Below are positions 12,351 through 27,300 of a DNA stretch of 64,000 nt, in pieces (position 1 is the first letter of the stretch; the number at the start of each line of letters is the position of its first letter). The DNA is taken from NCBI RefSeq assembly GCF_000003815.2, contig NC_049979.1:8286217-8350216 (forward strand). Reading direction: 5' to 3'. Source of the DNA: Branchiostoma floridae. Lineage: Eukaryota; Chordata; Leptocardii; Amphioxiformes; Branchiostomatidae. A program made the position numbers and the translations under genes. The notes below the pieces were generated by a model, which did no database searches, was not told the origin of the DNA, and was given only the letters and a program-made list of their open reading frames with translations.

Positions 12351-15300
12351 GTAAGGCTGTGTTTTCAACTACCAGTCAGAGTACTTGATGCGTGTGCTAG
12401 AAATAACAAAGACGCATGGCTGCTTCACAGTGTTTTAGATGTGTATTGCACCAAACCCTCCTGTTTACGCAGAGAGCCACTCAAGGCTGAAAGGCTACCG
12501 TATTATTGTATTTCATACCTGGTTGAAGAGTTAAGGGCGGTAGATGCTGCATGTGGAGAGCACGCTCTCTGCCAAACTTGACAAAGGGCTTGGCCCTATA
12601 GTTTACATTACCATGGAATGGGGGTTCAGGCTGGCTTAGCTCTTGTTGCCTTTGCTCAATTGTGCATGACTGAATTGTAAATGACGAAATCAATGCCTAG
12701 GAGATACACATCTCTTAAAATGTTTCCTGTTTAGAAAAGTTCACCCAGACTCCAGTGATGTCAGTAGGATAGAAGGGAAGGTGGATGCTACCCTCTAGTC
12801 TTTATGAAGTCTCATGCATACCATTAATGTCCTATTTCCCTGAATTATGCATATTCAATGAATATTGGCCTGGTAATTTTGTGACCTTTATTCCCTGAGT
12901 GCTACCCTCAAATTGAAAAAAAAAATGCTCTTGAACACTTTTTCAAAATTTCTAAAACGTCAATAATTGTCCTCCACAGCGGGATATCTTCCACCTTTCC
13001 CAAATCCTTGCCATTACTGCAATATTAAGTGATATTAGTCACGGCTTACCGCAGGGCAGGAAGAGAAGTTTGTGTCCTGAGCTGTCATGTTTCTTTATCC
13101 TTTGTCCCTGTGTGCTCATCTGTGTGTTTCCACATTTTCCAGTCCACTGCCAGCAGTATTTCGTCACCGAACCAGAGGATGCTCAGGTTCTGTCAGGAGG
13201 CACCGTCCTCCTGAAGTGCAAAGTTGGCGACAAAGCTGGGATGCTACAGTGGGTGAAAGATGGCTTTGCGCTGGGCGAGGAAAGGATTGCACCAGGGTTT
13301 CCACGCTACACCCTAACGGGGGACAGGTCAGCTAATGAGTACAACCTGCAGATAGAGAACGCAAACCTGAACGATGACACTGAGTTCCAGTGCCAGGTTG
13401 GGCCTCCAAGTCCCATCGGGTCACATGCAGCAAGAGTTACCATCCTATGTAAGTACTGCCAGTCTGACACTTCTAAGTTGTATTAAGCTGTAAGACACAT
13501 GTTATATTATATGCACCTTAAACACATGTTGTAAAGATTCAACTTTCACTAATTGCAGGTGCCTCCAATTTTCCTTCAGGTCTAACATGTAAGCTGTCTG
13601 ATTAATTACTTTATCATTCCAACCTGGCAAAACCTTAGCTGTCAATACCATTTGGTATCTGAGAGTTGTCATTGGCTGAAACTTTATCTGCTCCCAGAAT
13701 ATCAAATTCAGAGGAAGGAGTCAGTCATCTTTGATCTTCCTTACACTGTCCAGGAAGTTGTCATGAGTATTTGTCATCTTCTCTAATGGAAAGGATTAAC
13801 TGAAAAACAGGTGATTTGTGTGCTTATCATTTGTCTTACAGTCCTCTATCTTCAAATTTTTTTTTCAATATTTTTTTTTATATTGTTCTTTAAAAAGATA
13901 ATTAAAGGAAACAGAGTTTGCCAATTACATGAGAAATACTTGATTGCTTTTCTAGAAAAGCGTTATGCCTTTTGGTCGGTCAAGGGTTCTTTTGTCATCA
14001 TACAAAGCTCCTGTATGCTTATTTCCCCTATAATGCCCTCTTAAAAAATCATGTAGTGAAAACTGTTTCATGCTTCTAAACTGATAGTGATAGGACAAAA
14101 GAAATGAAATGAAACAAAGAACTAAATAAAAAAAAGCATCACTTGCTGGATAATTTTTTTTCATTTTCAGATAAAAGATGTCATCAATTGATTAGAATGT
14201 TATCCACAGAAATTCCTTTTTGTGGAGCTAGGCTTCATTTTCCACTTTCCACTGAAAAATTAATGAATATAAAACTTTTCTGGAAACAAACTTAAGAGAG
14301 ACTAAAGTATAACATGATCCAGGCCTGAGAAGATCTTTGTTTTTTACCCATAGATCATGATATATTGATCCAATATTGATGAAGAGGTTGTTGTCTTTAG
14401 ATGTCAGCCTTGATAAAGTTCTTATGACTTATATAAACTTCTACCTATTTTACAGTACAAAGGGAACAAAGGACTTATAAAAGGAATAGCAAAGTAAAAA
14501 CAAAGTTTTGATGTCCAGTGATTGATGAGTTATTTTGCTTGGCAATCCATTGCAAGTTTGTTCATGATTTTTTAATGTTCATGAGAGTTAAATGAATGAA
14601 GGATTAGGATTCAAACAATAGGCCCCTCTTCACTGTGCAGCATAACAAAGCACAGTTTCAATTGATGATGTCACATTATGGAGTTAGTACAAGAAATTTA
14701 CATGTTCAAAATGGGGTCAGAATTCTGTCATACTCCTGTCATATTTGGCGAAAATTGATTGGACAACAATTCTGCAGCAATTACCCGAGCCTTGCTTATA
14801 ATAATAACTTAATTGCACAACAATTGTACAAGGTACAAAGTATGGCTTATTTGTGGCAGAGACGGTTTTGAGGTGAAAAATACGCGCAATCCTCTGTCGA
14901 TCTTCCATTGATATGCCCGAAGATCGTGGGCAAAGTGACAGGGGTATCAAAAAATTATCTGGTGTATGTCATGTGATAGACCAAAAGTTTCACATGAATA
15001 GGTTGAAATATTGATATTACCAGGTTGTCATACATCAGATTCAAGCAGAGCTTTCATTCAATGTAATCATAGGAACATCGAACAGTTCCTTGAGCCAGGG
15101 AAAAGTTATGAGAATGGAAACTCAGTGAAGTGACAAGTTTCATTGACCACTCTGTGAACAATGATAGGTGTTGATTGCCCCAGTCATATCTCCGGGCTAT
15201 GAAACTATTAAAGGTTCATGTGTAATGGGGGCTGCTGGTATATTACCCCATCTGCCCTAGGGCTAACCACCTGTTTCAGCACCTGTTCGTTACAGGTTAT

Positions 15301-18300
15301 TGAGTTTAGAGTGCTCGCTAAATATTGCAATGTAGGATACAATTTGTTTGCTTGCTCTGTTGAAGAGGTTGTACAGGTATATATAGATATACTTGTGAAT
15401 TGAAAATGCCACTGTCTTCGATGTTAGGCAAAATACTAGCAGACTGCAGCTGAGCATACAAATCTATTTATCAAACTTGGTAAAAAAAAAGATAAAGGTT
15501 ATGAAAAACACATCCCTTGTAGGCTTTAATGCTCTTCTCTTGGAAGCAATGAGTAAAAAAATATTGCATGATGAAGCAACTAACTCATATCATCCTGTAT
15601 TACAGCGTTCAATCATAATCAAGTCTAGCATTTAATAACCAAGCTGATTGCAAACTTCTGTCAACATATGCATGGTACACTGCATGATAAACAGGCTGCA
15701 TATCGTTGTTGAAATTCTACATTACCATTTCCCATCTGTGTATTCAGAGTCGGAGCTGAATTGAAAAATAAGGCAAGGATGCATGATACCAAGCAAATTA
15801 ATCCTCATGCACTAGTGCATGTGCATGTACAAGTACATGCATTAGAGGATAAGCATGCTGTGAAAATTTGAAGAGCCATTAGTTTTACATAAATTCAAGG
15901 TGTTACCTTGTCTAGCACCTGCCTGGAAAATTGGATTATGCTACACTCCCATATGTCTCCCTGCTACCAGACAGTACGATTATATTCTGCTCAGAAAACA
16001 TGTAATTTTGACAAAGAATAACATCAACTTAGTGAGCAAGGATAAATGATATTTGTTTACAAACAGTACGTTTTTTTGTGTGACCAGTTCCCAACTTATT
16101 AAAAACTAGAAGGTATGTAATATGATCTTAGTAAAAAGTTCTTCATTGATATTAGCAGAAAAACAAGATCAAAACAGAACAACCCCAGGAAAGACCAAAG
16201 TGTACACATGTTTTCTATCTATCAATGGTACTGTACCAACATACAAAGTACACACAGTTTGTCCACTTTTAATACTCCTTTCAAGGCCCAGCAATTTTGT
16301 TGCTCTGGCTATATCTGCTAGGTGTATTGAACATTTACATGGTTTTTAGCACCTCCTGCAGTTTGACTGATAGGCCGTGCAGGTGGATGAAATGAGGTAG
16401 GAGTCAGCAGGGAGCCATTAGCACCTGGTTGTGATGAACCCTTCATGTGCCTCCCTGCTGACACAGTTATTCCTCCTGTCTGGAAGTTTTAGGGCAGTTT
16501 CAAGTTTGAAATGGGAAGGCATCAAACAGACCAACTTGAGACATGCCACCAGAGACATCATATAAATATATATAGGGGTTACAGCTTACACTGTTACAGA
16601 ATGATAGGCATTCTAACCAGACATAATTGGGATCCTCTGTATCCTCATAAAGTCGGAACCTTGCCCAAGGTCTAACAGTCTAGATCATTATCACCATTTT
16701 GTATCTTGCACAGTAATCATCCATGGATTATATTTCACCCAATAAAGTAACAGCCCAGAAAAGTGAGCCAGGGGATATGGGAGGTGTCTCTGTGAAGCAT
16801 GGTATAAACTATAAAGCTGCCTGGTACAGACAGTGTGACTGGTCGCCTGCTGTGGTCGTGTGCACTGTCTTTGGTCCTGTAAATTGGAAACATCAATAGA
16901 GACAAAACAAGTCAATCAGAATGGGAATAAAACACCTACCGGTGAATTTAAATAAACACTCGTTTATTTCATACAACTTAAGTAACATTGTTGCGGAAGT
17001 GCTTGTTAACATGAAGACATACACTTAAATGTTCCGAGCAAACAAAGCCTTTAAAATCGTGAAGATTTACAGTGAACTCATCTTCACACACCTTTGTGAT
17101 TAGGGAGCATCACTACAAGTCAGGGACACAGTGCATGTCTGTTGAATGTCTGTGGAGTGGACTGGAAGTGATGTTGACTCAGTTCAACCTCAGAAAAAGA
17201 TCCAGGGAGAGTCTGATGACAGCTGTCATTAAACCAAGCTCCATCAGGGCAAGTCCAAAGTCAGCCAACGGGACAGCCAACCTTTGCCACAAAATGAAAG
17301 AACATTTGGGAAGGCCTCTGTTTTTGTAACATTGGAAATTTTAAGTTTTTTTAAAGATTGAGACAGACTGGGATGCAAAAACATTACAGATGACTGTTTT
17401 AGCTAACACATCACACTAGGACATGCTGAGTGCCAGCAGTAGCATTCATGTTGACTTGAAGTTGAAACAGGAAAGGTCTGCAGACTCAGTCTGATGACAG
17501 CTTTTTGTGTCTTGGACACTGGACAGTACAGATCATGCTGATTCCACCTTTAATACAATCAATTCTTGTATTTGAATTTGCAGATATTCTTTTATTGGTT
17601 GAACCAAAATGAAACATTCAACTGCTAAAAATTTCCAGTTGTTCTGTCTTTAACGAGCATATAGTGAATCAGGAACATCAACAACGATGTGGTTCATGGT
17701 TCATGCGTAACGTCAGGGAACTTTGTAGCTGTGATGTTGATTTGAGGCAGCTGGATAAGACTTTCCAGATACACTTTGAAGACAGCTATCATTATCTTGG
17801 TAGAAAAGGTGTCCCCTCCAAGTCATAAACGACAAGCAGATCTAGATATGTCTAGTCTTCAGTCAGACGCCATGCCTCAAGCCGTCATAAATACACAGGT
17901 CTCAAGGTACCATCAACTTTTAAGTGCACACATTTTGAACTTACCAACAGCTGCATTGTGTTCATCCAGTCGTAAGAGAGGCTATGCCATACATTCTGTG
18001 TGCCAAAAAGATAACTGCAACAGAAAAGTATGTCACCTGTCAAAATGCTTGTTTGATACACATGTGTACAAATAAAAGAAAGCATGTGCATGCAGATAGC
18101 CATCACTCTCTTGTTGCTATCTGTAAGGTATTTTATGAATGACTAAAGGTAGTGTAACAGTGGGATTCAAAGCCTGCTGAACTGACTGTGCCAAATGGCT
18201 TTAAGCCTTTTGGCGTAACAGTTTAGCGTTAGGGTTTGTGATCTGGCTGCCCAGATTCCGGATCTGGTGCGGGTTTGAATCCCGGGAGTCAGGATATTGT

Positions 18301-21300
18301 TCCGTTCTGTTTCTACTCCTTTCTTACAGTAGGTCCAGTCAGCCACCATAGACCAAAGCATAACCACACCTTGCCAGTGTTGAATGTAACCTGCTGCTGC
18401 AGTTCCTCTGTTTGTTTATCTTATGAGAAGGAGTTGAGGGAGAATCTGCTGCCAGCACTTCAATTGGCCTGCTGCCTTTTTCTTATCAACCATCAGAGAT
18501 AAGTAGTAGTTAGAGGAACCCAAACTTGGGGAGATGAAGAGACGCCGACTTCCTCGTGCCCTGATCTGTTTACACGGACATGGACTTTGTTTCTGTACCT
18601 GCCTCTTGTAAGACAAGTCCAGATAGCACCATGAAGCATGTCACCTGTTGGACAGGGCATCCTTTTGTTTGAGGAGAAACTTGACACTGGTGTAAGTGGG
18701 GGAATGAAGGGAGGAGAGGAAGTGGCTTCTTCCTTATAATGTATACAAAGGCAGGTACTGGGGAGAGTCAAAATGTTGTGGGAATCGGAACCTCAGGCTG
18801 ATCCCAATGTTGTTGTTTCTCATCTGATGAAAGTCAATCATGTTGGCCAGAAGTGATGGTGTGCAAATTTGCCCAAAGAAGGCGAGGTAGACCAAACTTT
18901 AGTGACAGATGTTTATCACGGGATCCCAAGGAAAGGCTGTTACTGGCAGGATGTTTGGTATGAAACAGCAGTATTTTGGTACAGATCAACTTCTCCCAAG
19001 TTGACCTCTTCTGGGTCAACACAAACTTCATCCAGAACTATTTCAATGTGAACATTTTGTTGATCTACTCAGCAAAGAAGGACAGAAACATTAGACTTTG
19101 TATATAAAGGCCATAATTAGTCAAAGGAAGCAACATTGTGTTATTTTAAGGTGGTTTGTAAGTTTTACCTGCGCCATCTGTTTGGATGTGAAAGGGGTAG
19201 TTTGGATGAGAAGTCAGCTTCGGTCTCGTTATCTTGCTCCCTCGATCCATAAGTTTCCATGATAGATAATTTGTGGGATATCAAAGTTATCTTGCCCAGG
19301 GTCGATGAGTTACCTTGTTTGAAAGGCAGAAGTCAAACAGATCTTGACATACAACCTGGCTGTAATGAACTTTGGCATCTGAGAGCTGTACTGAATTAAA
19401 TCATAGTTTTCAAGCAGTTACCTTTGCAAGATTGATGAATACTGGACCAAGCAGTTTTCGGTCATATTTACAAATCTAGATTGCACCTATTCATACTAAA
19501 TTGTTACACGAAAATAAACATGTTCAGTTGGTGCATCCAGCATGGGAAGAAAACCCTTCCACGCCCTCCATTCGTGCTGCTGATATGTGTCACCTGTTAT
19601 CCTGGGAGTCCTCATTTCCTGTTCTCTAGAAATTCCTGCCTCAACCTCCTGGTTCCTCCCATAATTCTATTGTCATCAAATTTCTCTGGCCTGGCAATGA
19701 GCCTGCTGTAGCTGCAGGCAGTTCTTCAAGGTTTGTCCAGGGTCCCAACACAGTTTGTTTTGTGCACACGATAGCAGCAGCGTCCTTGTGTCAGAAATGC
19801 TTCCAGCACCTCTTGTTCTCAAGGACTTTTTACTGACTGTTTACTGGCCCATCCATGTTAAAAGCTTATATCTTACCGAAACAGAAAAAAATTAAGTGTA
19901 CACCTTTATCAAAAACAAGTGCAATGTTAGTCCGTATGGGTGTTCATGTTGGCCCTCATTATTTCTGACAGCTTTAGATCATTAATTGTGTTGGCAACTG
20001 CAGTGTCAATCTTTCAGTATGATACATCATAAAGGTGTTCAGCCTTTTTTTAGTTAAACTGCATTTTATAGGTTATTTTGAGTATTCAGTCCCCTGTTTT
20101 ACATCCTACAGTGCCCAAGCACAGTCCCTGACAGGTGTCTAAACCAGTGCTCAGTGTAATGTTACGCAGCCCCATCCCCCTGTCAGCTTGTGGTAGAGCT
20201 GTAGACTGATCAGGGCTTGTTTTTGTGAGTTGAAAGAAAAGCCAGCCAAAATGTCAAGGTCAATGTTTGGTCTTTCCTTCTGGGGCTCAAGGTAATTAGC
20301 CTTGACTTTAAAAATCTGTAAGACCTTGTTTAGGAAAAGTGCCAATTGTAAGATCCTTCATAGACTGTTTGATCTTACTAACTTTTCCCACTAAGCTACT
20401 TTGTTGACAGGTGTTTGGTGTAAAATTAGCCAAAGATTTTCTCAATTGCCTTTTAGAGATATGCTTTAGTTTTAAAAAAGGCATGAATCTTGCCTTTGTC
20501 TACACATGTGTTTTTGCTCCATTTGTAATCATGAATGAAAAGTTAGCTTCATTTTATGCGCCCAAGACTTGGTACTAGTAGTGTGATCCTCTTCCCCATG
20601 AGTTCCATGCAAGCGATACCTGCCATAATTGTTACACCTTGGGATACACCTCTATGCCATTGAACAAGTTCCTATTGGTATTCTAGCTAATAATGTCCAG
20701 GTTGACTATAGATAACCAGAGAACAGAAGTTGTCTGGTCCAAGTTGTGCCTGCCTGCAATTCTGCTGACCATCCTGATAGTGATAGCACAGGAAATGTAC
20801 GACTCCTCCTGTGTAAAACACTCCAGATTTGTGTCTCACAAGGAGACAGGAATGTTGTCTTTGGGGGTGGCAGAAGTTACTGTAGCTGTCCTTGGTGCAT
20901 TCCACCCCCCAGATAAGGATATCAGATCCAGATAGTGTCTACTGTGTGTCTCCTTCAATCAGGCATCCCTGTTTGTTTAGACATGCACTTGATCCAGGGA
21001 TGAACACAGGAGGATGTAGTAAACTGGATCATGTGATACTAGGAGATCCAGAGCTGTTTTCTCGGTATTGGCTTTTAAACAAAACTGTGCACACCTGTTT
21101 CTAATTTTTTATCTATTTACTGTTTTATTATAGGCTTATGCACTCTAGGATAAATTTTCAACATACACAATGTATCAAAAAGTTTTGAGCTTAAACTAAC
21201 CCAGGACAATGAACCATAGAAGCATAATGACATAAAAGGCAAGTAGAAACTTTTTTACAAAGAGTTGCAGGGACAATTACATAGGCGATATATTTCAGTG

Positions 21301-24300
21301 AAAGCAGCATCATTCCTTCTAAGAAAAATTGAACACATTCTTAATTTAAGATATGGCATAGAACAGGACAGTTCACATATACAAATGTACATATATTTCC
21401 CACCATATTTGTAGCATTTTAGACATGGCCTCGTTAGTGATGTAGTACATAGCGTGACGTGCATGTCGTATGGGAAATCAGAACAACAGTCATACTTCAT
21501 ACCGGTAATGAGTGGAATCATTCATCCAGCAACATGTGCACTTTTGACACGTGGGCGGATGATACATTCTCCCCTCAGACTTAGAGTATCATCAGAATTT
21601 CAAACTCTTAAGTACAAGAAAGAAGTGGTTGCGTTGTGACCTCTCTACACGTAACAAAACATTTAAGATTGGTACAGGAAGTCAAAGTAAAGAGACTTTT
21701 TGTTTACTTTTGTTCTTATTTATGTCATCTTTACCAGTTACCGATATTGAGTACTGTAGTTACCATTCCCTATTCCATGGACCCAAAATGAATGATTGAA
21801 TGGAACCAAGGAGGTTGAAAAAAGAAAGTTAACCTCTTTGGTGGAACAGAGAAGGACATTATTCTGCTATTCTAATGAGACAGTCGCATAATTTATGCAT
21901 TTTATAGAGGAAATGAGGAAATGAAGGTGTTTATTGCTGGTTTATGACAGTCTATATTGGAACACTGCTAGGCATAGATAAGAGATTTATTGAATCTTTG
22001 TGCATTTATCAGATAACAAAATATTCAGAAAAGTGTGACAAATTGGTTGTCCATATTATTAGAGCTGATTCAGTGATCTTTTATGTTAGTATCATGAATG
22101 AAATTTGGATGTTGTGATTCTAGAGCTGGATGTTGTGATGCATTGCTGAAATATCACCATTAAGCATATACCAGCAGTGTAGTCGTACTAACTTGCTGAG
22201 GTAGATTTTTTGTAAACAATTACTGTCTTTGATTAGGAAATGCTTTATGCATTGAAACTTATACCAAATCTGAGAAGACATAAAACTGTAGGAAAGGGTT
22301 GGTTCAAGCTCTTAATATTCTTAATATTCTGATATTTACACAACAGCACTGATGCCTCTACGTACCATACATAAAGTTGCTAAATGGTAGACGACCCTGT
22401 AATTTTGCAGGGCTATCTAAACCAGACAGTTGCCAATTTCAGGTTTGAATCAGGGTGATTAACATTCCCACCAGACGATAAGTATACCCAGCACTCTTCC
22501 TCAATAGCACTTAAATGAGGAAGGAATGACTAGAGATATCAGCGAGGATTCTGGATTGCTTCAACGATGCAGATAAAACTCCAGAAGCAAAATAATTCAA
22601 CATCACAAAAATGATCAAGATGATTAGTATCTATTTTGGAAACTATTTGATGTTGCCTCTTTCCCCTCAGAGAACTATGTTATCACAAAATTGAGGCTTT
22701 CATCTGAGTTTGAAGGTTGCAGCTCAACATGTAACAGTAATACTAACAGTATCATTTCAAATTTTAATGTAATCTTATCCAGACATCAGCACTGTGATTC
22801 AGTTGACCAAGAGAGACTAACAAGTAACAGGGAAAGAAATGATGCCTGCATTCTTGTATTACACTGAAACATTCCTCCATTCATACTGTGGTTGGATTTA
22901 TGACCCCACTTACACCAAATGCTGGTGGTCATTTTTCTTGTCAGTATGTCTTTCATGAATCATACCAGAGGGGACATAACAGAGCCTGATAGTGTTGTAA
23001 ATCTTCAAAGGGTTAGATTGAAACACAGACATAATGTTGAGAAGTAGATTCCATAATGGATTTAAACCTCCTCCAAAGAAATCACTGTCCTTTTCTCTGA
23101 TAAATATACATGGTACTAATGTGAAAATCTTTTTACACCACAGTGCCACCTGTATATACTTTTCACATCATATGTTTGAAAAGTAGATTCTATAATGCAT
23201 TTAAGTCTCCTCCAAAGAAATCTGCACTGTACTTTTGTCTGATATACATTGTACTGATGTGAAAATCTTTTTTCTTTCCACAGTGCCGCCTGATGACCCA
23301 AGCATTGAGGGGTACAACAGTGGAGTGGGCATCCCGGTGACGCCATCAGAGGGGCTCCAGCTCACCTGCAGGTGTAACAACGGGAAACCCGCAGCTTCCT
23401 TGACCTGGTACAAAAATGGCGAGGAGATCACCGAGGGAGTCTCCTACAGCACGGAGCCGACGGGAACAGAGAAGCGGGAGAACGCCATCAACGTTCTACA
23501 GCTGCAGCCGACGGACGAGGACAACGGTGCCAGATACGAGTGCAGGGCCAGCCACGCAACGCTAGATGCAACTAAGAACGTCTTCGTCACCCTCAGTGTG
23601 CAATGTAAGTATTACCTCACCGCTTTGAAACATTTATTAGTGGTAAACTCTTATGGCCATTCTCTGTGTAACAATGGTTATTCCTGCATGGTATATTCTT
23701 GGTTGGTTGAGTAAGTCTGAATCCATATTTGTGGTTGAAAGGTCTTTCCACTCTAACCTAAAGCAAAAAAAGTGATAAGGCAAGAAAAAATGTCTAGCCT
23801 GCAGGAAAATATCTAGTTTAAGTACAGAAATAACTAAGGGCATTTTCATGCGCTGATAGCTCTCTCAGGAAAAGTATGCATAGAATGCAGCTGAATGTCT
23901 GCTGGTAGGGAAATTCCTGTATTCCACTCTGAACCATGTATCATGTGTCTCTTATGGATGAGGAAATCCTTGGGATGGTTAAAGGAGGAATTCCTGTTCA
24001 TGCCAAATTACGTAGTGCGGACACGTCGTCATCACATGCATGCAGGGGGGTTTATAGAAATAGCTTTTCCAGTTGCTGAGAAATGTTAACCCACATGAAG
24101 GGACAGTTGAATTTTAATGGAATTTGCTCATCTGTGACAGAAAGTGTTCCATAGGGCTTTTCTTGTCAGCTAGATTTCATGCCAACATGACAGCAAATTC
24201 AAATGCTGAAACCTTGAAAAAGAATACATGATGGAGACATTGCCTTGAACCACAGCAGGTGTGATTGCATTCAGCAATGGTAAAGATGGATGTGAAAATA

Positions 24301-27300
24301 AAGCATGGTGAGGGCCAGTCGTAAACCAAGAAAGCAATCCGTGGAAAAGTCTGAAAATCAAGCCCAGTTCATAGGTTGTCTGTCTGCTGTTATTACACTT
24401 TGCCGTAGGCATTTATCATTCAAGACCAAATGTTTCAATTTACTAAGCGTGGGAAGCAGCCGCTTAGATCTCACTCCAGTAACAAGTTTCCGCAGATGTC
24501 AATTTTGGCAGGTATGGCCAATGTCAAGTTCTTTGAAAGTCTGGCATATACTACCTCGTTATTTTCCGCCTACTGCTTCCAGAGAAGACAGACACTTGCC
24601 TATTAACTGTAAGGCTCCAATTGTTGTCATTTACGGTGTTGAGTTCTGCCCTGTAAATCCAAGCTCAGCCAGGTTTCTCTGACATAGCTAAGGAAAAGCA
24701 CATTTCCACACTACCCTGGTATCATTAAGTGACATTACTTGGATTCCTGAGTTGATTAAACTGAGCCCTCCCCAAAGTTATGATTGAAGGACCAGCTACA
24801 TTGCCATATGGCCTGTGTTCTCTTGTCCCTCCGTTCACCCACACTTCTTGTCCAAGAATGTTGGGAAATATGTCTTATGTTAAAAAGTCTATCAACCAAA
24901 TTGTTGTGGAGGAAGAAGGAAAGATGCTAATTAGCATCTTTGCATCTTCATCAACAACAATTACTGTTCTGTGATTACCAACCATCAATGGAGCCTCTTA
25001 GATTTTGCTCAAATTTTTTAATACCATGTAAATCATTCCCAGATGAACACCTTGTTATGTAAATGTGATTGCAGAAAATATTTCAGACACATTGTAACTA
25101 CCAAATAATTACTGTGAGTGACTTTGACTATCGTAGGTAATGTAAAACACCTAGAGTGGGGATAGGATCTCAAGTTTACTGCTTCATTCTTTAAGACTTT
25201 ACTTTTAGTGTAGTTTTTGAGTGCACCTATTTTTTTGCCAGAGAAATGTTATGATGCCTATATTGATAACAATGTTATTAAACATAAAATTTTTGTGTAG
25301 ATCCTCCAGGAGAACCTGTCATCACAGGATTTGAGACCCAGCCTGTGAAGAAAGTGGGAGATCTCCTACAGCTGACCTGCACGTCCGAGGGTGGCAACCC
25401 GCTGGCCGACCTCATCTGGTACAAGAACGACCAGCGCATCGACTCCTCGTACCACACCGTCGGTAACCAGGCGCTAAACGAGCTGATCCACACCGTGGTC
25501 GCCAGCGACAACAATGCAGAATTTTCCTGTCAGGCTTCAAATGGCGTCACCTCAACCCCATTGAAGACCTCCATCACATTGACAGTAAAATGTAAGCTAT
25601 GGTTTTGCCTTTATTCCTGAAAAGCTCAAATTGGTCTGCCACTTTTCATTGAGGTCATGAGGGAAGAGGGAAGGGTCAGACAAAATACATTCACCTCTTT
25701 GATCAAGAAAATGACACTTTAAATGATTTCAAAATGCCTGCTGCTAGTCGGTTTGTGAAGATAATGCCCATGGGTTTGCAGTACCATTATTAGATTTGTT
25801 CATACTTTTTAGCGGCAGAAAACATTCATTGACTTGCAAAGAGGGTTTATGGAAAATCTCTAGACTGAGAGCAGAGATGGGGGTTTGTTGCTCAAGGGAA
25901 CGTCTGACATTGACTCAGAAAATCCAATTTGTCGGTGCTGAAAGAGAGCTGTAATGAGCCTGTGTAGGTGTATACAAAGAAATCCCCAGAGTTTTGCAGA
26001 ATATTAGGAATGGGGGTAGCTGTTATCTCTACATTTAATCTTGATAAAATTATTCTGCTAAGGTTCTTTTTATTAGAAGTTGAAGCTAGAGATGCACCCC
26101 TTTCTATGATGACTGTTTGAAAAATGTTGGTGAGGAAAATGGCCTAGCCTGGTCTGTCTAAATCAAATCAATCAGTGAATTTTCGTTCAACTACCCCAAG
26201 TCTATGTGCTATTACTAGTATTAGGACAAATTAAACAGTCTGAAGGCCACAGGTATAACATTTAAGCCATGGGAAGCCCACTTGTCAACTCACAAATTTG
26301 CCTATTCCGTAGTCCCTGCTGTTCTTTTTGATTAGGCTAAAAGCCAATAATGAGCCAGTTCCTCCTTTCACAGAAATTTGTTACCAACAGATAAGTTAAA
26401 GAGGTTTGATGTTCGCGTTAAACAATCCAGAGCACCAGTATAGCTAGCTATGAGTCGGACCTGCCAAAAGTTGTGGGTACAGATTATCAACTCCTGCTTG
26501 TCTCTGCTGACTTACTGTCACAACCCATTGTTGCTTCTGGCTTTGCTTTTTTATGAGCCATAGATCATTGACTTCAGTCAGCAAGGTCAAATTCCTCCCT
26601 CCCCATGTTAATTAGAGTCACCTGGACAGAGCAAGGAACATGTAAGTGCTTGCTGCATGGTATATTGGAAAGTTTGCCAATTTCCTGTTCAGTTCTCTTA
26701 AGTTAATGCTTGCAAACAGGCGCCACATAATTTTCGTTATCATTTTATGGTGACATCCATTATCATTGATTGAAGTGCATTTGACTTTTGTCAAAATTTA
26801 TGCTGATGTTTGATGGTTTGGATGAATTCTTATCCGATGAAGTGTTCAGTTAAAAGGCATTGATATAAAGTGAAAATGACAGGATGAAGTTTCCCATGTC
26901 AAAGAGTGTAAAACCAGAGGTTTGCCTCAGAATTGATTTTGACTACCCTAACCTGAAAATGATTAAGCTTCAGTTAGTGACAATTTTAATTTGCGTCATC
27001 TTAACAAACTTAATCTTTACTAAGTTAAACATGCATACACCTGTCAATAGAATTATCACTGATTCTTAATGATACAAAATGGCACAAAGTTAAGCCTCCA
27101 GAATTGTCATTCTCCCCTTCCAAACTTGCAACATATTTATAGCATAACGATGTGAAAAAGGTGTTAATATCAGGATTTACACCAGAAGAACAAATTTAAA
27201 GTTTCAGGATATGTTTCACTAATGCTGAAGTACATAAATGATATTGTGCATTTGTGCTGCACAAGTTGCTGTATGCCTTGTATGAAGAGTGTGAAATTTA

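Larger units (their letters stand above)
13449..23283 (+). other. Intron 2 (9.8 kb), the largest intron
   Basis: AT-rich non-coding sequence with only short, unrecognisable reading frames. It holds a tRNA-like sequence at 18204-18290, a 12-bp hairpin near 16403-16462, a TGIF/MEIS-type palindrome at 17216-17229, an imperfect palindrome near 15810-15850, and a duplicated intron end just before exon 3 (23043-23290). No Ig-like coding segment was seen inside it. Confidence 0.75.
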
